From PALSA-607 sp963825425 (GTDB taxonomy: Bacteria > Actinomycetota > Actinomycetes > Acidothermales > Acidothermaceae), in NCBI GenBank assembly GCA_963825425.1, contig CAWGTF010000017.1, positions 124,001 to 188,000 of the forward strand: 64,000 bases of DNA, in the 5' to 3' direction. Made by a program: the position numbers and the translations under genes. This document shows positions 21,001 to 29,067 of this stretch, piece by piece (position 1 is the first letter of the stretch; the number at the start of each line of letters is the position of its first letter). The notes under the pieces are model-generated. The model ran no database searches, had not been told where the DNA came from, and saw nothing but the letters and a program-made list of their open reading frames with translations.

Positions 21001-22550
21001 GCGCGGCCACGGGCCAGGTGCTCGGTCCACCATTCTTCAGTTGGTGGCGCCGTCGCGTTGAGGAACGTCAACATGTTCCAGAGCAGGTCGTCGCCGATCA
21101 CCCGGCGGCCGCGGTAGTCGAGTGAGCTCGCGTCCATTCCGAGCACGGCGGCTAAGTCGGTGTCAGGGTCGTTGGTGGCTCCGATATGCGGAACCCCGGA
21201 GACGCTTGCTTGCCAGGCCGGCAGCAGCAGCCGGCACAATTGCGCGAGAACCCCGCGATTGTGCGCGGCAGCGTCGCCGACCAGACCCCCTCGGTTCGCC
21301 GTTGTCACGTCGCTCAGTCCAGTTGTCGGAAGCACGCCGTAGGGAGTCGCACCGACCCGAATCGCCGCCAACGGTCCTCGTGGCCGGGCCGTCGCGAGCG
21401 CGAACTGACGAATCGCATCCTGCTGGTCAGCTGAGAACTCAGGGCTCATCAGCTGGTCGAGGAAATAGCCGATGGTTGCGGGCCACAACGCCGTGAGCAT
21501 GTCGGCCGCGTTGCGGCCACCATAGCCATCGGCGTAGCGCGCGTGGCTGAACGTGCTGGCCGGCAGACCGAGCGCGCGGGCCAGTTGCGCGCCGTCGGCG
21601 GCCGGGTCTGACGCCAGATCGGCACCGGTCTCGACCGCGAAACTGATCGCCTGATCGGGATCGGCGGTACTGAAGGCCGACGCCGCGTCGCTGGTGTTGT
21701 TGGTGGGTGCGCCCTGGCCGACGAGGCCGAGTCCGTCTGTGTAGTGGTGCGCGTCGAGCAAAGCGCGCAGGTCATCTTGCCCATCGCCGTCGGCGGCTGC
21801 GTCGCGCACGCCGAACACCACGATGCGGTCGAAGCCGACTCGTTGTTCAGCCGCAAGAAGCGGGATCCGGATGGCCATACCTGCCTGCTCGGCCGCCGCG
21901 AAGTCGACGAGCCAGCGCATGCCGGCGTCGACCGAGAGCCCGTCGGGCAGCGTGCCGTCATGCGGGGTGAAGCCCACCGCGAGATCCGCCTGGATCGGGC
22001 CGCCTTGCACCGTCCTGCTCGTGCCAGCCCGCTCGAGCACGACCGTCCAGTGATCCGGAAGCGCCTGCGTGGTCGGCGCTTTCTCGTACGAGCTGTCGCG
22101 GGTGGCGGGCGCAGGGAAGACCGGCTCGGCATCGGCGCTACCGCGATTCGTCGGTGCCATTGCCGACATGATCCATGCGGCCCGTGGCGCTCCGAACCTC
22201 GACGCCAGCACCTTCCATGCGTCGTGTACGGCGTGTCCGGCGGCCCACTCGGCCTGCCAATAGGTCACGCCGGCTGCAACCTCATCGCGCGTGAGTTCCG
22301 GCTCGAACGACGACGTACTGATCGTGTCGGGGTAGACGCGCAGCAGTAGCTCACCGACCGGTGGGCGGTTGATTGTGGCAACGTCGAACACGGAGGGTTC
22401 GGCGGTGGTCGTGCCGCCGACGAAACGGGTTTCCAACCTGATCGGGACCATGAGGAGGGGGACCGCCGCGGACAGGGACGTCTCGTTCGGATCACCATGC
22501 CCAAGGACACGCCGGCCGGCCGTCAGGATCGACTCGATCGGGTGCGTCAT
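18057..22550 (-). CDS. Unrecognised giant 1497-aa protein, fourth gene of the operon
   Basis: I cannot assign a function. The start ATG 22550 shares a base with the stop of the upstream gene (TGATG). The open frame extends further upstream, but only as an antisense-like shadow. The N-terminus MTHPIESILTAGRRVLG is followed by VPIRLETRFVGG and LLLRVYPDTI with FEPELTRDEVAAGVTYWQ. Mid-protein landmarks are RVGATPYGVLPTTGL, DLLWNMLTFLNA, NYIQWLAHAPMADVWDENYP and GVRQGLSLGALTGFQFEQQL. Several Ala/Leu-rich helical stretches occur in the C-terminal third. There is no signal peptide or transmembrane segment. The protein ends TFGKEFVVNDNNIARLR. Confidence 0.85.
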   Translation of the reverse strand: MTHPIESILTAGRRVLGHGDPNETSLSAAVPLLMVPIRLETRFVGGTTTAEPSVFDVATINRPPVGELLLRVYPDTISTSSFEPELTRDEVAAGVTYWQAEWAAGHAVHDAWKVLASRFGAPRAAWIMSAMAPTNRGSADAEPVFPAPATRDSSYEKAPTTQALPDHWTVVLERAGTSRTVQGGPIQADLAVGFTPHDGTLPDGLSVDAGMRWLVDFAAAEQAGMAIRIPLLAAEQRVGFDRIVVFGVRDAAADGDGQDDLRALLDAHHYTDGLGLVGQGAPTNNTSDAASAFSTADPDQAISFAVETGADLASDPAADGAQLARALGLPASTFSHARYADGYGGRNAADMLTALWPATIGYFLDQLMSPEFSADQQDAIRQFALATARPRGPLAAIRVGATPYGVLPTTGLSDVTTANRGGLVGDAAAHNRGVLAQLCRLLLPAWQASVSGVPHIGATNDPDTDLAAVLGMDASSLDYRGRRVIGDDLLWNMLTFLNATAPPTEEWWTEHLARGRALLDSLGLTSWDPRVIHTAMGLDSYPVPYPSVQSAPLSETDPVAADATLEGAAVNYIQWLAHAPMADVWDENYPGTKPTSILYRVLRQSMLRDYVTLAGRGQVATGVLAASALREVELVNLHSVAPTVTAREIVNRPFAVGSTLTWAQYLDTTQPPPESPLARLADLRASMDRLALLPSAELDRLMSETLDAASHRLDVWITAASTSLLDEQRASGTDGPSATLHMGAYGWVENVRPAVARPVVTGPEAEAIARLDRARVKFTSKQTALAPAHLPHEDSGGFIHAPSMTQAAAGAVLRSGYLSHRDTPDEEALAVDLSSTRVSAALWLLAGVRQGLSLGALTGFQFEQQLHEQNLDVYVQPFRDLYPLVGDELTGTTANGAVVPMSQVIDGVKLRTAWQSGALTLGTSWGDGLPIAGDPAQAAVLAMLEKIDDMLSALSDVSIAESVFQIMRGNYGRAGGILDAISRGDHPPDPDIVATPRPGLDVTHRLMLLLAGAPAASPSWAGVTVRPRELAEPWLAAWVGTRLPDPATVRARVTWTAAGQTDTTLVTLRDLDIGPLDVLALADASDQPKRAELEGRILLAAQPPIAADTITLTYSADRLPSGSITFPDLLTAARAIRALLGSARPLDLKAFALPDKAPTSGSVDVAEIAARASSLVAALDVDLAALQSALLALASSPSSLPAAAAVTAALETVSGYALPGALPAPATSATGLLDLGARMVAQLQQRRSAVTGATATQDDVMNDLRAVLGADAIVLPHLTPPDAAAVQSAFGQSASMQAVDPQAVRRWLLQLSHLRPGVQRLDLAINATRLLGADRPSVEIAQLPATTSDRWLGLPLAPGSTPVGGRVAIEAVTSGDPTSVAEYAGVLVDEWLERIPADTLTAGVAFHYDEPNARAPQALLLAVCPDGRANWDLELVATILDETFDLAKIRGVDLASLMEVGQILPALYFPFNLQAATPATTFGKEFVVNDNNIARLR

Positions 22551-25500
22551 CACGACTCCGGGATCATCAGGTCGGCGTGGATGCCAACGCGAAACGGCAG
22601 ACGTGCGGTGATGTAGGCAGTCTGTGCGGAGTCCGCTCCCCAGTGAAACGCTGCGTCGCCACCGGCAATGGCGGTGCCGGTCGGCAGTTCGCTCGCTGAA
22701 AGGAATGGCGGAATCGGCCGCTGCGCCAGTACTTCGGTCATGGTCGAAGACGCCAGCATCAACTTGGTGAACGGCGCAAGCAGCGTGGCTTCGGTGAGCA
22801 GCGGTGATGCGTGCGCAACTTCGGTATCTCCCGATCCGAAATTGCTCCAGGCGAGATCTGCCCACTGAGTGACCGGACCGGCAACGGAGGGCTCCAAGCC
22901 GAAGCGCGGACCGGAGGGATGCTGCTGGAACACGAAGAAGTAACCCTGGGGCGAGGCGTTGGTGCCGCCCTTGGCGTCGGCCACCGAGATGTTGAAGCCG
23001 AAGAAGTTCATGTCTGGCGTGAGCAGGCCGCTGAAGATCGGATGCAATGTGGGCACTGAGTCGTCGATGGTGCGCTGCTCGCCGTCGATCTTCGCCTTTG
23101 CCGCGTAGATGATGGCGTCGGGGTAGCGCCTGAGAAGCTCGCCGCGCACGATCAACACGATGGGGTCGGGCACTGTCGCGGGCCGGTTCTCGTGCGTGCC
23201 GAGCGGGTCGGTGAGCGGCCACGTAACGATGGGCGGGATGTCCTTCAGCAGTTCCGCGAGCGCTTGCGGGTCGGCCGGGTCACCAGCTTGCGGGACGTAT
23301 CCGCGGACGTCCCAGAACTGCCGGAAGTACGTTCCCATGCAGTCCGTGGGATAGCCGGCGAACAGCAGCTGGCGAGCCATCTCGTGTGAGAGGCCGACCA
23401 TGTACGACTCGATGAACGCGTGGTTGGTCTGGACGAGACCAACCGACTCGTTCGGGATCTGGTCGGCGCCGGGCATGACGTACTGCACCGACAGATCACG
23501 AAGCGGTGCGTACATCGGCTGCGGGAATGACGGCGCTGCCATGATCTCGCGGATCGGGTCAACCGGATGCCAATTCAACCCTGCCGCAGGCGCGACCAGG
23601 TAAGCCATCCGGTTCGGGACGGTCCGCGCTGGATCGAGTCGCTGGATCAATGAGCTGCGCAGCACCGACATGTCGAGTGCCGGCGCGAGTGGGGGATCAG
23701 ACTCGACCGCCGACCACGCCTGCGCTAGCGGCGTCAACGCTTGCCGGAACCGTGCGGCTTGCGCCGAGTCGGTCGACCCGCCGCCGGTTGCCTGCGGGTC
23801 GGTCGACCCGCCGCTTGCGGTCGGTAGCACGGCGGACCCAGGTGCGGTGATGACGAAGTCCGCGCGGGCGGCGGCGTTCGCAATAACGTCGGGTGAGATG
23901 GTCACCGGATTGACCGGACTCGGAGCATCGACGTCGATCGTGACCGTGAAGTCGCCGACCGGGGTGTCGGCCGTCAGCGTCAGCGGGAACCATCGCTGCC
24001 ACGGATCCTTGGAGCCGCTCGGCGCCGTCGCGCCGATCTGCTCGATCGGCACCAGCCCACCCGGTGGTGCGATCGCGGGAACGAACGACGCCGTGCCCGC
24101 GCTAACAGCAGCGACCAGGGATCCGGGGGCGCTTCGTGCACCGGTGATCGCCAGTTGGCGGCGTCGGATCGCGCTAGTCGGATGGGTGAGCCGGCGGGCG
24201 GCAGGAGACGTCAGTCGGAGCGGAACCCGGCTCGCTTCGATAGTCGCCCGCACTGTCATAGGGCTAGCGAGCAACTTCGCGTGTAGCGGAGACGTCAGGC
24301 TCACCAACGATGTCTCGAGCACTGATGACAGTTGTGAGTGCAGCATCGTCATCGTCGCGCGAGCGAGTTGTGCGCGTCGCAGCGCCGCGTTCGCCGCCTC
24401 AATGCCGGCCACTTGCTGCCACGCCGATGCCAGCAGCGGCGTCTGATTCGCCTGCACGACCTGGGTGCCCATGCCGCCCATGGTTCTGTTACGTGGATCG
24501 AGGCTGAGCTGGTCGATCCATCTCGCTCCGCCCGGCGTCACACTGTCGATCCCAGCGGGCCAGCGTCCGTACATCGGCGGGACCACTTGCGGGTCGGGCG
24601 CGGTCGGGTCGTCCACCAATGGTGAGACGCGATCGACTAGTCCAGCCGCGGCGGTCTGGAATGCGGTCTTGGCAGGGTCGTCCCACTCTGTTGTCGTCGC
24701 GACGATGCTCTGCAGCGCGCCGGCCAGCATGAGTGGCGAGCCTGCGCTCGGGACGTCCGGCATCGGATTGTCGACCGCCATCGCCCGTTCACCGATGTCG
24801 GCGCCGAACTTGCGTGGCACCAGGCGACGCACCAGCGACTCGAAGTCGCCTTGATCGCTGGTGTGAAACCCGAACTGGTAGAACACTGGCAGGCGCAACG
24901 GCGCGCCCGTGGTCGACGTCCATGCTGGGTCCGATGTGTGCACGGCGGAGACATCGAGCCCGAGCCCGGCCAGCCGGCCGATCTCGAAGGTCGGCACGAC
25001 GAACGCCGTGTAGGTCGTCTCCGGATCGAGTCGTCGCGGGCAGAGCAAACGCGAGATCACACTGGCCGAATCGGACGCGGCCAGGCCTGCATCGCCGGAC
25101 ACCTGGGTGTGTGCCCAGTTCCACGCGTCGTCGAGCGATTGCAAGGCGGCAATCGACTGCACGTCGATCGCCGGCAGTGGCGTCACTACACCCGGCACCG
25201 GGCGGTACTCCGGCAGCGCCAGCACGATCAACGTGATCCATGGCCGGAGCCGGTCGCCTGCAGGGGCGGCCGGCGTGAACAGCCATGGAAGATCGGGTGT
25301 GTCGAATTCGATCCCGGCGAGATAGTTGGGCTCGAAGTTCGGCGTCGACTCCTTCGGCTCGGTGCGCACCACCTGCCGCGGGTCGATCCCGAGCACGTCT
25401 CCTGGTCCGAACGTGTGCACGGTGACGGTGGGGACGGCGGTCACGCTGTCGGGTCCGTGCGCCGTGACGTTGAGATCGATCGTGATTGTGGGCCGGTCTG

Positions 25501-25606
25501 GGAGAGAAGCTCCGTAGTCGGGATTGTCGAGCGTCGTCGCGATGCCCTGGCGCGACCAGGCCAGGAAGTGGTGCCGGCCGAACTCGTCGTCAGCTGGTTC
25601 GGTCAT
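22550..25606 (-). CDS. Unrecognised giant 1018-aa protein, third gene of the operon
   Basis: I cannot assign a function. ATG 25606 overlaps the DUF6603 gene stop by four bases (ATGA). The N-terminal quarter is beta-rich and mentions no catalytic motif; around residue 110 lies LPWLFTPAAPAGDRLRPWIT. The most distinctive region is near residue 730, NHAFIESYMVGLSHEMARQL followed by LFAGYPTDCMGTYFRQFWD, a block that looks strongly conserved. HEMAR is not a zinc-protease HExxH, because the second histidine is absent. A Gly/Ser/Thr linker with a duplicated GGSTD unit sits near residue 595. No signal peptide or membrane helix is seen. The C-terminus is beta-rich. Confidence 0.85.
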   Translation of the reverse strand: MTEPADDEFGRHHFLAWSRQGIATTLDNPDYGASLPDRPTITIDLNVTAHGPDSVTAVPTVTVHTFGPGDVLGIDPRQVVRTEPKESTPNFEPNYLAGIEFDTPDLPWLFTPAAPAGDRLRPWITLIVLALPEYRPVPGVVTPLPAIDVQSIAALQSLDDAWNWAHTQVSGDAGLAASDSASVISRLLCPRRLDPETTYTAFVVPTFEIGRLAGLGLDVSAVHTSDPAWTSTTGAPLRLPVFYQFGFHTSDQGDFESLVRRLVPRKFGADIGERAMAVDNPMPDVPSAGSPLMLAGALQSIVATTTEWDDPAKTAFQTAAAGLVDRVSPLVDDPTAPDPQVVPPMYGRWPAGIDSVTPGGARWIDQLSLDPRNRTMGGMGTQVVQANQTPLLASAWQQVAGIEAANAALRRAQLARATMTMLHSQLSSVLETSLVSLTSPLHAKLLASPMTVRATIEASRVPLRLTSPAARRLTHPTSAIRRRQLAITGARSAPGSLVAAVSAGTASFVPAIAPPGGLVPIEQIGATAPSGSKDPWQRWFPLTLTADTPVGDFTVTIDVDAPSPVNPVTISPDVIANAAARADFVITAPGSAVLPTASGGSTDPQATGGGSTDSAQAARFRQALTPLAQAWSAVESDPPLAPALDMSVLRSSLIQRLDPARTVPNRMAYLVAPAAGLNWHPVDPIREIMAAPSFPQPMYAPLRDLSVQYVMPGADQIPNESVGLVQTNHAFIESYMVGLSHEMARQLLFAGYPTDCMGTYFRQFWDVRGYVPQAGDPADPQALAELLKDIPPIVTWPLTDPLGTHENRPATVPDPIVLIVRGELLRRYPDAIIYAAKAKIDGEQRTIDDSVPTLHPIFSGLLTPDMNFFGFNISVADAKGGTNASPQGYFFVFQQHPSGPRFGLEPSVAGPVTQWADLAWSNFGSGDTEVAHASPLLTEATLLAPFTKLMLASSTMTEVLAQRPIPPFLSASELPTGTAIAGGDAAFHWGADSAQTAYITARLPFRVGIHADLMIPES

Positions 25607-28600
25607 GACATCACCGCCTCGTGTACCGCGAGCACCTGGATGTTGTCGCGTTCGTCTGGATGCGCGTCCAGGAAGGACGACACCGCCTGCTGGGCCTGGT
25701 AGTAGGTGGTCGGAGCAGCGAGTACGTCGGCGCGCTGGGACAGGTCGAACGTGCTCGCGATCACGTAGCTCGGGCGCTGAACGGCGATGGGATCTGGTTC
25801 GTGGGTTGCGAAGCCGCGCAGACCGGTCGTGGCCGTCGCTGCCGACTTACGCGTGTTGATCAGCGCGTTGTGAACGCCTGCGGGCATCGTGTAGAGCCCG
25901 GCAAGACGCGACGTCTGCTGGTAGTCGTCGATGATCTTGGTGACGTACTGAATCGTGCGGGGCGCATCCTTGCCGTTGCGCAGCGGTGCGTCGCCGATCC
26001 GCACTCCGGCGTCGAACAGTTCATACGACGGCGCGCTGACCTTGTCGGCATCGCTCATGTCGGTGAACTGCGCGCGCGCGAAGTCTTCCTGCTTCGGCGT
26101 GGCATTGGTCGGTTGGGAGTTGAGCCGGACGTCGGTGATGCCGAACTCGGTACCGTCCGTCGGAGTGGCGTTGACGAACTTCGTTATCGGCAGGTCGAGC
26201 GGTACAACGATCTCGCGGACCTCGAGCACGCCGGTCGGCTGCACCACAATCACGGTCGGATCGGCGGCGATGGCGCGCAGCGATATCGCGGGTGCACCTG
26301 CGGGCAACCCGACGGACCAGTTTCTCGGGTCACCGAGGGCTCCAGTGAGCGCAGGCAGCACGGTCGCCGGCGGCAACGTTGCCTGGTTCGAGTCGCCCCA
26401 CGTGAGGTCGATCGACGCGCTGACCGAGAAGAACAGGAAGGTCAGCGACGCGTCGCCGTGCAGGTGCCATGGAGTTGGACCCGCAAGTGAGGCGTTCAGC
26501 GTTATGCCGGCGAGGGTCGCGCCGTCGTAGCTGATGTCAAAGCCGGCCGAGAAGTCGAACTCGAACGAGAACGGGCTGAAGATGAACAGCGCATCGAACC
26601 CGATGTAGCCGTGGACCGCGAAGCCGCCGGCCGCTGCGTATGCATCGACGTTCGCGCCGAATTGCAACGAGTTCGACGTCACAGCCAGATAGGAGTTCGC
26701 GGCCAGCCGAGGGTTGTCTCCGGCGCCCAAGCTGATGCTGAGTCGCTTCAACGCAGGTACGTCTGGTGGCGGGGTGAAATGCGGATTGAAGCCACCGAGT
26801 GAGAACAAGAAGTCTGGACTCGCGCCCCAGTTCAGCCGTAGCGCCATGTCGCCGCCCAGCTGGAACGCCAGCAGGTACGAGTCGTACATCGTGCCGTCGA
26901 TCGCCAGCTTCTGAAGTCCGAAGTCGATCGTGCCGAGGACCTGGATCTTCAGCGATATCAGGGGAAAGTCGGGTGAGGGGATGCTCGCCTTGATCTCGCC
27001 GAGAATCGCGAGCCGGATCGGATCGGGTACCTCAAGGATGACGCCGACCTCGAGGTCGAGCAGTGTTGGCGTCCCCCACCCGATCGAGAGCATCGGTCCG
27101 AAGAGGTACCGGCCTTCCTGCGGCGGGAAGAACGTCTCGATCTCGCTGATGATTTTCGTCGCGTTGGCAACGGGGTCGGGCGGGAAGAGGATGTCGTCGA
27201 GCGTGTGCGCCCGCAAGCCGGCTTGCAATGCATCGATCACCATCGTGCGATTCACGCCGCCGAGGCCGCCAACACCGTTGAGGGTGAACCCGAGACCGAG
27301 TTGGATCGGTGGGAACTCGAAGGTGATGATCATCAAGAACGAGAAACCGTCGGAGCCATCGGGCAGCTTGGTGTCGAGCACGGCGATGACCTTGACCGCG
27401 ACGATGTCGGCGATCGTGACGTCGAGGACGCCCGCGTAACGCCCCTGCACGGGGTCGAACGAAATGAAGCCACCGCCGGCCGCCAATCCGGCGTCGATCT
27501 GGATGCCGAGCCCGGTCGGCGGTTTGAACCCGAGTTGCAGGTCAACAGGTCCGAGGTTGCCGCGCTGGAATTTCACGTCGGCCGTGACGCCGAGGCGCTG
27601 GACGGCGACCTGCAGCGGACCGAGCGCGGCCGACCCGTCGAGACTGATCTCGAGCGGCAGATCAGGTTGGCCGAGCGTCAGTGCGAGGTGCAACGTCTGC
27701 AGATGGAATGGGCCGATGTCGGCGTTCACGCCGATGTCGAAATGCGGACTGGCGTTTCCTTCGACGAAGAGCCCGTGTGCCGATGACCAGCCGAAGGTCA
27801 GGTCGAAGTTCACTGCCGCGTTGATCGGGATGATCGACGCCAGGAACGAGTCCATGCTCGCCGTGTTGACGCGGAAGATGCCCTTCTTCAGCGCGATCGA
27901 CGCAAGCGCGCTCAACTGGCCGGAGCTGACGTCTGCTCCAGCGCTGATTCCCAGGCTGCCGACCTCAAGGCCGAGCCCGTCGACAACCGTGATCAGCTGG
28001 ATCGCCGAGGCGTCGGCGTTTGCGTAGGTCAATGTGGCGAGAACGTGGCCAGACGTCGAGCTGGCGATGCTGCCTGCGCTGAGGTTGTTGACGAGCGTGA
28101 TCCCGGAGCCCGGGCGGAAGGTGAGCGCGATGCCGCTGTCGACCTCGAGCGTCGCATCGACGCCGAAGCTGAGCTTGTCGGTGATGGGGAAGCTCGGGTC
28201 GGTCGAGCCGAACACGAACGGCGCGAGGGCCACCCCGGCGTCGTCACCACCCGGCGTCGTCGGCCGCAGACCGATGAAGCTCACGCCGACGTCGGTGCCC
28301 GACCAGTCGAGCGCCTTGGCGATGCTCAACAGCACCTGCGTCATGGGCGTCGTGTCGGCGTCGGGAACGTCGTGGCCCACGAGCGCGGCCTCCGCCCGCC
28401 TCGGAAGCGCACGTACCCGGACGGCGGCGGTGAGCGAGCTGACCATGGTGCCGAGAGCGATCACGAGTGCGTCGGGATCGGCGTTGGCGGTTCCCCACTG
28501 ATAGATCTCGGAAAGCAGACCTCGGATATCGCTGAATACTCGCGGAATGCGGTCCCAGCGCACGATTCGCCGGGTGTGCTGCGCCTGGTAGACCGTGGGG

Positions 28601-29067
28601 TCGGCGGGGAACGGAACAGTCTCGGTGATGCCGACGAACGTCGTGACGGTGATCGGCAACGAACTGGTCACCTTCAGCGCCTCGATGACAACGAAGTCGA
28701 GCAGCCGAATCGCGAACTGGTTGACGATGTCGGTCTTGGTCAGGTAGTCGCCCAGCGCCGAGAACCCACTGACCACTGCATCGATCCCCTCGATGAAGTG
28801 AGCCACCTCGAGAGCGACCTGCGCGTAGTCGGCATCCAATTCGAGCCCGGTCGTACCTGCCGTGATCGCGACATCGAGCGATTCGATCGCGCTGACGAGG
28901 TCGCCGAGATCGAGCGCCGCCAGGCCGACGTCATCGACGCCGGGTGGAAGCGTCCAGCCGAGCAGTGCGAGGAGGTCGCCTGGGCCCTCCGGTCGGCTCA
29001 GTGTGTCGGCAACGCCGGTGAGGACGTTTCCGATTTGCTGGATGGCGAGATCCACCGACGAGGGCAT
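25603..29067 (-). CDS. DUF6603-type large beta-rich protein (1154 aa), second gene of the operon
   Basis: The start ATG 29067 overlaps the PLD gene stop by one base (TAATG); the open frame upstream of it is a shadow. Residues 1-260 are mostly helical. From about 270 to 1000 the protein is a long run of alternating hydrophobic beta-strands (LGFTLNGVGGLGGVNRT, FSFEFDFSAGFDISYDG, LHGDASLTFLFFSVSASIDL). I recognise this as the DUF6603 family, which has no experimentally known function that I know of. Conserved-looking landmarks are LFPPDPVANATKIISEI, FFPPQEGRYLFGPMLSIGWG and FSLGGFNPHF. No signal peptide is present. The strand pattern suggests a long hydrophobic groove or sheet, perhaps binding lipid or another apolar partner (inference). 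Confidence 0.8.
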   Translation of the reverse strand: MPSSVDLAIQQIGNVLTGVADTLSRPEGPGDLLALLGWTLPPGVDDVGLAALDLGDLVSAIESLDVAITAGTTGLELDADYAQVALEVAHFIEGIDAVVSGFSALGDYLTKTDIVNQFAIRLLDFVVIEALKVTSSLPITVTTFVGITETVPFPADPTVYQAQHTRRIVRWDRIPRVFSDIRGLLSEIYQWGTANADPDALVIALGTMVSSLTAAVRVRALPRRAEAALVGHDVPDADTTPMTQVLLSIAKALDWSGTDVGVSFIGLRPTTPGGDDAGVALAPFVFGSTDPSFPITDKLSFGVDATLEVDSGIALTFRPGSGITLVNNLSAGSIASSTSGHVLATLTYANADASAIQLITVVDGLGLEVGSLGISAGADVSSGQLSALASIALKKGIFRVNTASMDSFLASIIPINAAVNFDLTFGWSSAHGLFVEGNASPHFDIGVNADIGPFHLQTLHLALTLGQPDLPLEISLDGSAALGPLQVAVQRLGVTADVKFQRGNLGPVDLQLGFKPPTGLGIQIDAGLAAGGGFISFDPVQGRYAGVLDVTIADIVAVKVIAVLDTKLPDGSDGFSFLMIITFEFPPIQLGLGFTLNGVGGLGGVNRTMVIDALQAGLRAHTLDDILFPPDPVANATKIISEIETFFPPQEGRYLFGPMLSIGWGTPTLLDLEVGVILEVPDPIRLAILGEIKASIPSPDFPLISLKIQVLGTIDFGLQKLAIDGTMYDSYLLAFQLGGDMALRLNWGASPDFLFSLGGFNPHFTPPPDVPALKRLSISLGAGDNPRLAANSYLAVTSNSLQFGANVDAYAAAGGFAVHGYIGFDALFIFSPFSFEFDFSAGFDISYDGATLAGITLNASLAGPTPWHLHGDASLTFLFFSVSASIDLTWGDSNQATLPPATVLPALTGALGDPRNWSVGLPAGAPAISLRAIAADPTVIVVQPTGVLEVREIVVPLDLPITKFVNATPTDGTEFGITDVRLNSQPTNATPKQEDFARAQFTDMSDADKVSAPSYELFDAGVRIGDAPLRNGKDAPRTIQYVTKIIDDYQQTSRLAGLYTMPAGVHNALINTRKSAATATTGLRGFATHEPDPIAVQRPSYVIASTFDLSQRADVLAAPTTYYQAQQAVSSFLDAHPDERDNIQVLAVHEAVMS

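Noticed and set aside
22551..23222. Upstream in-frame extension of the 1497-aa protein
   Set aside because: The extension is Arg/Ala-rich and lies wholly inside the 1018-aa gene in another frame; ATG 22550 has the coupled TGATG junction and a natural N-terminus.
22550..25606. HEMAR in the 1018-aa protein as a zinc-protease motif
   Set aside because: The HExxH second histidine is replaced by other residues and no downstream ligand is obvious.
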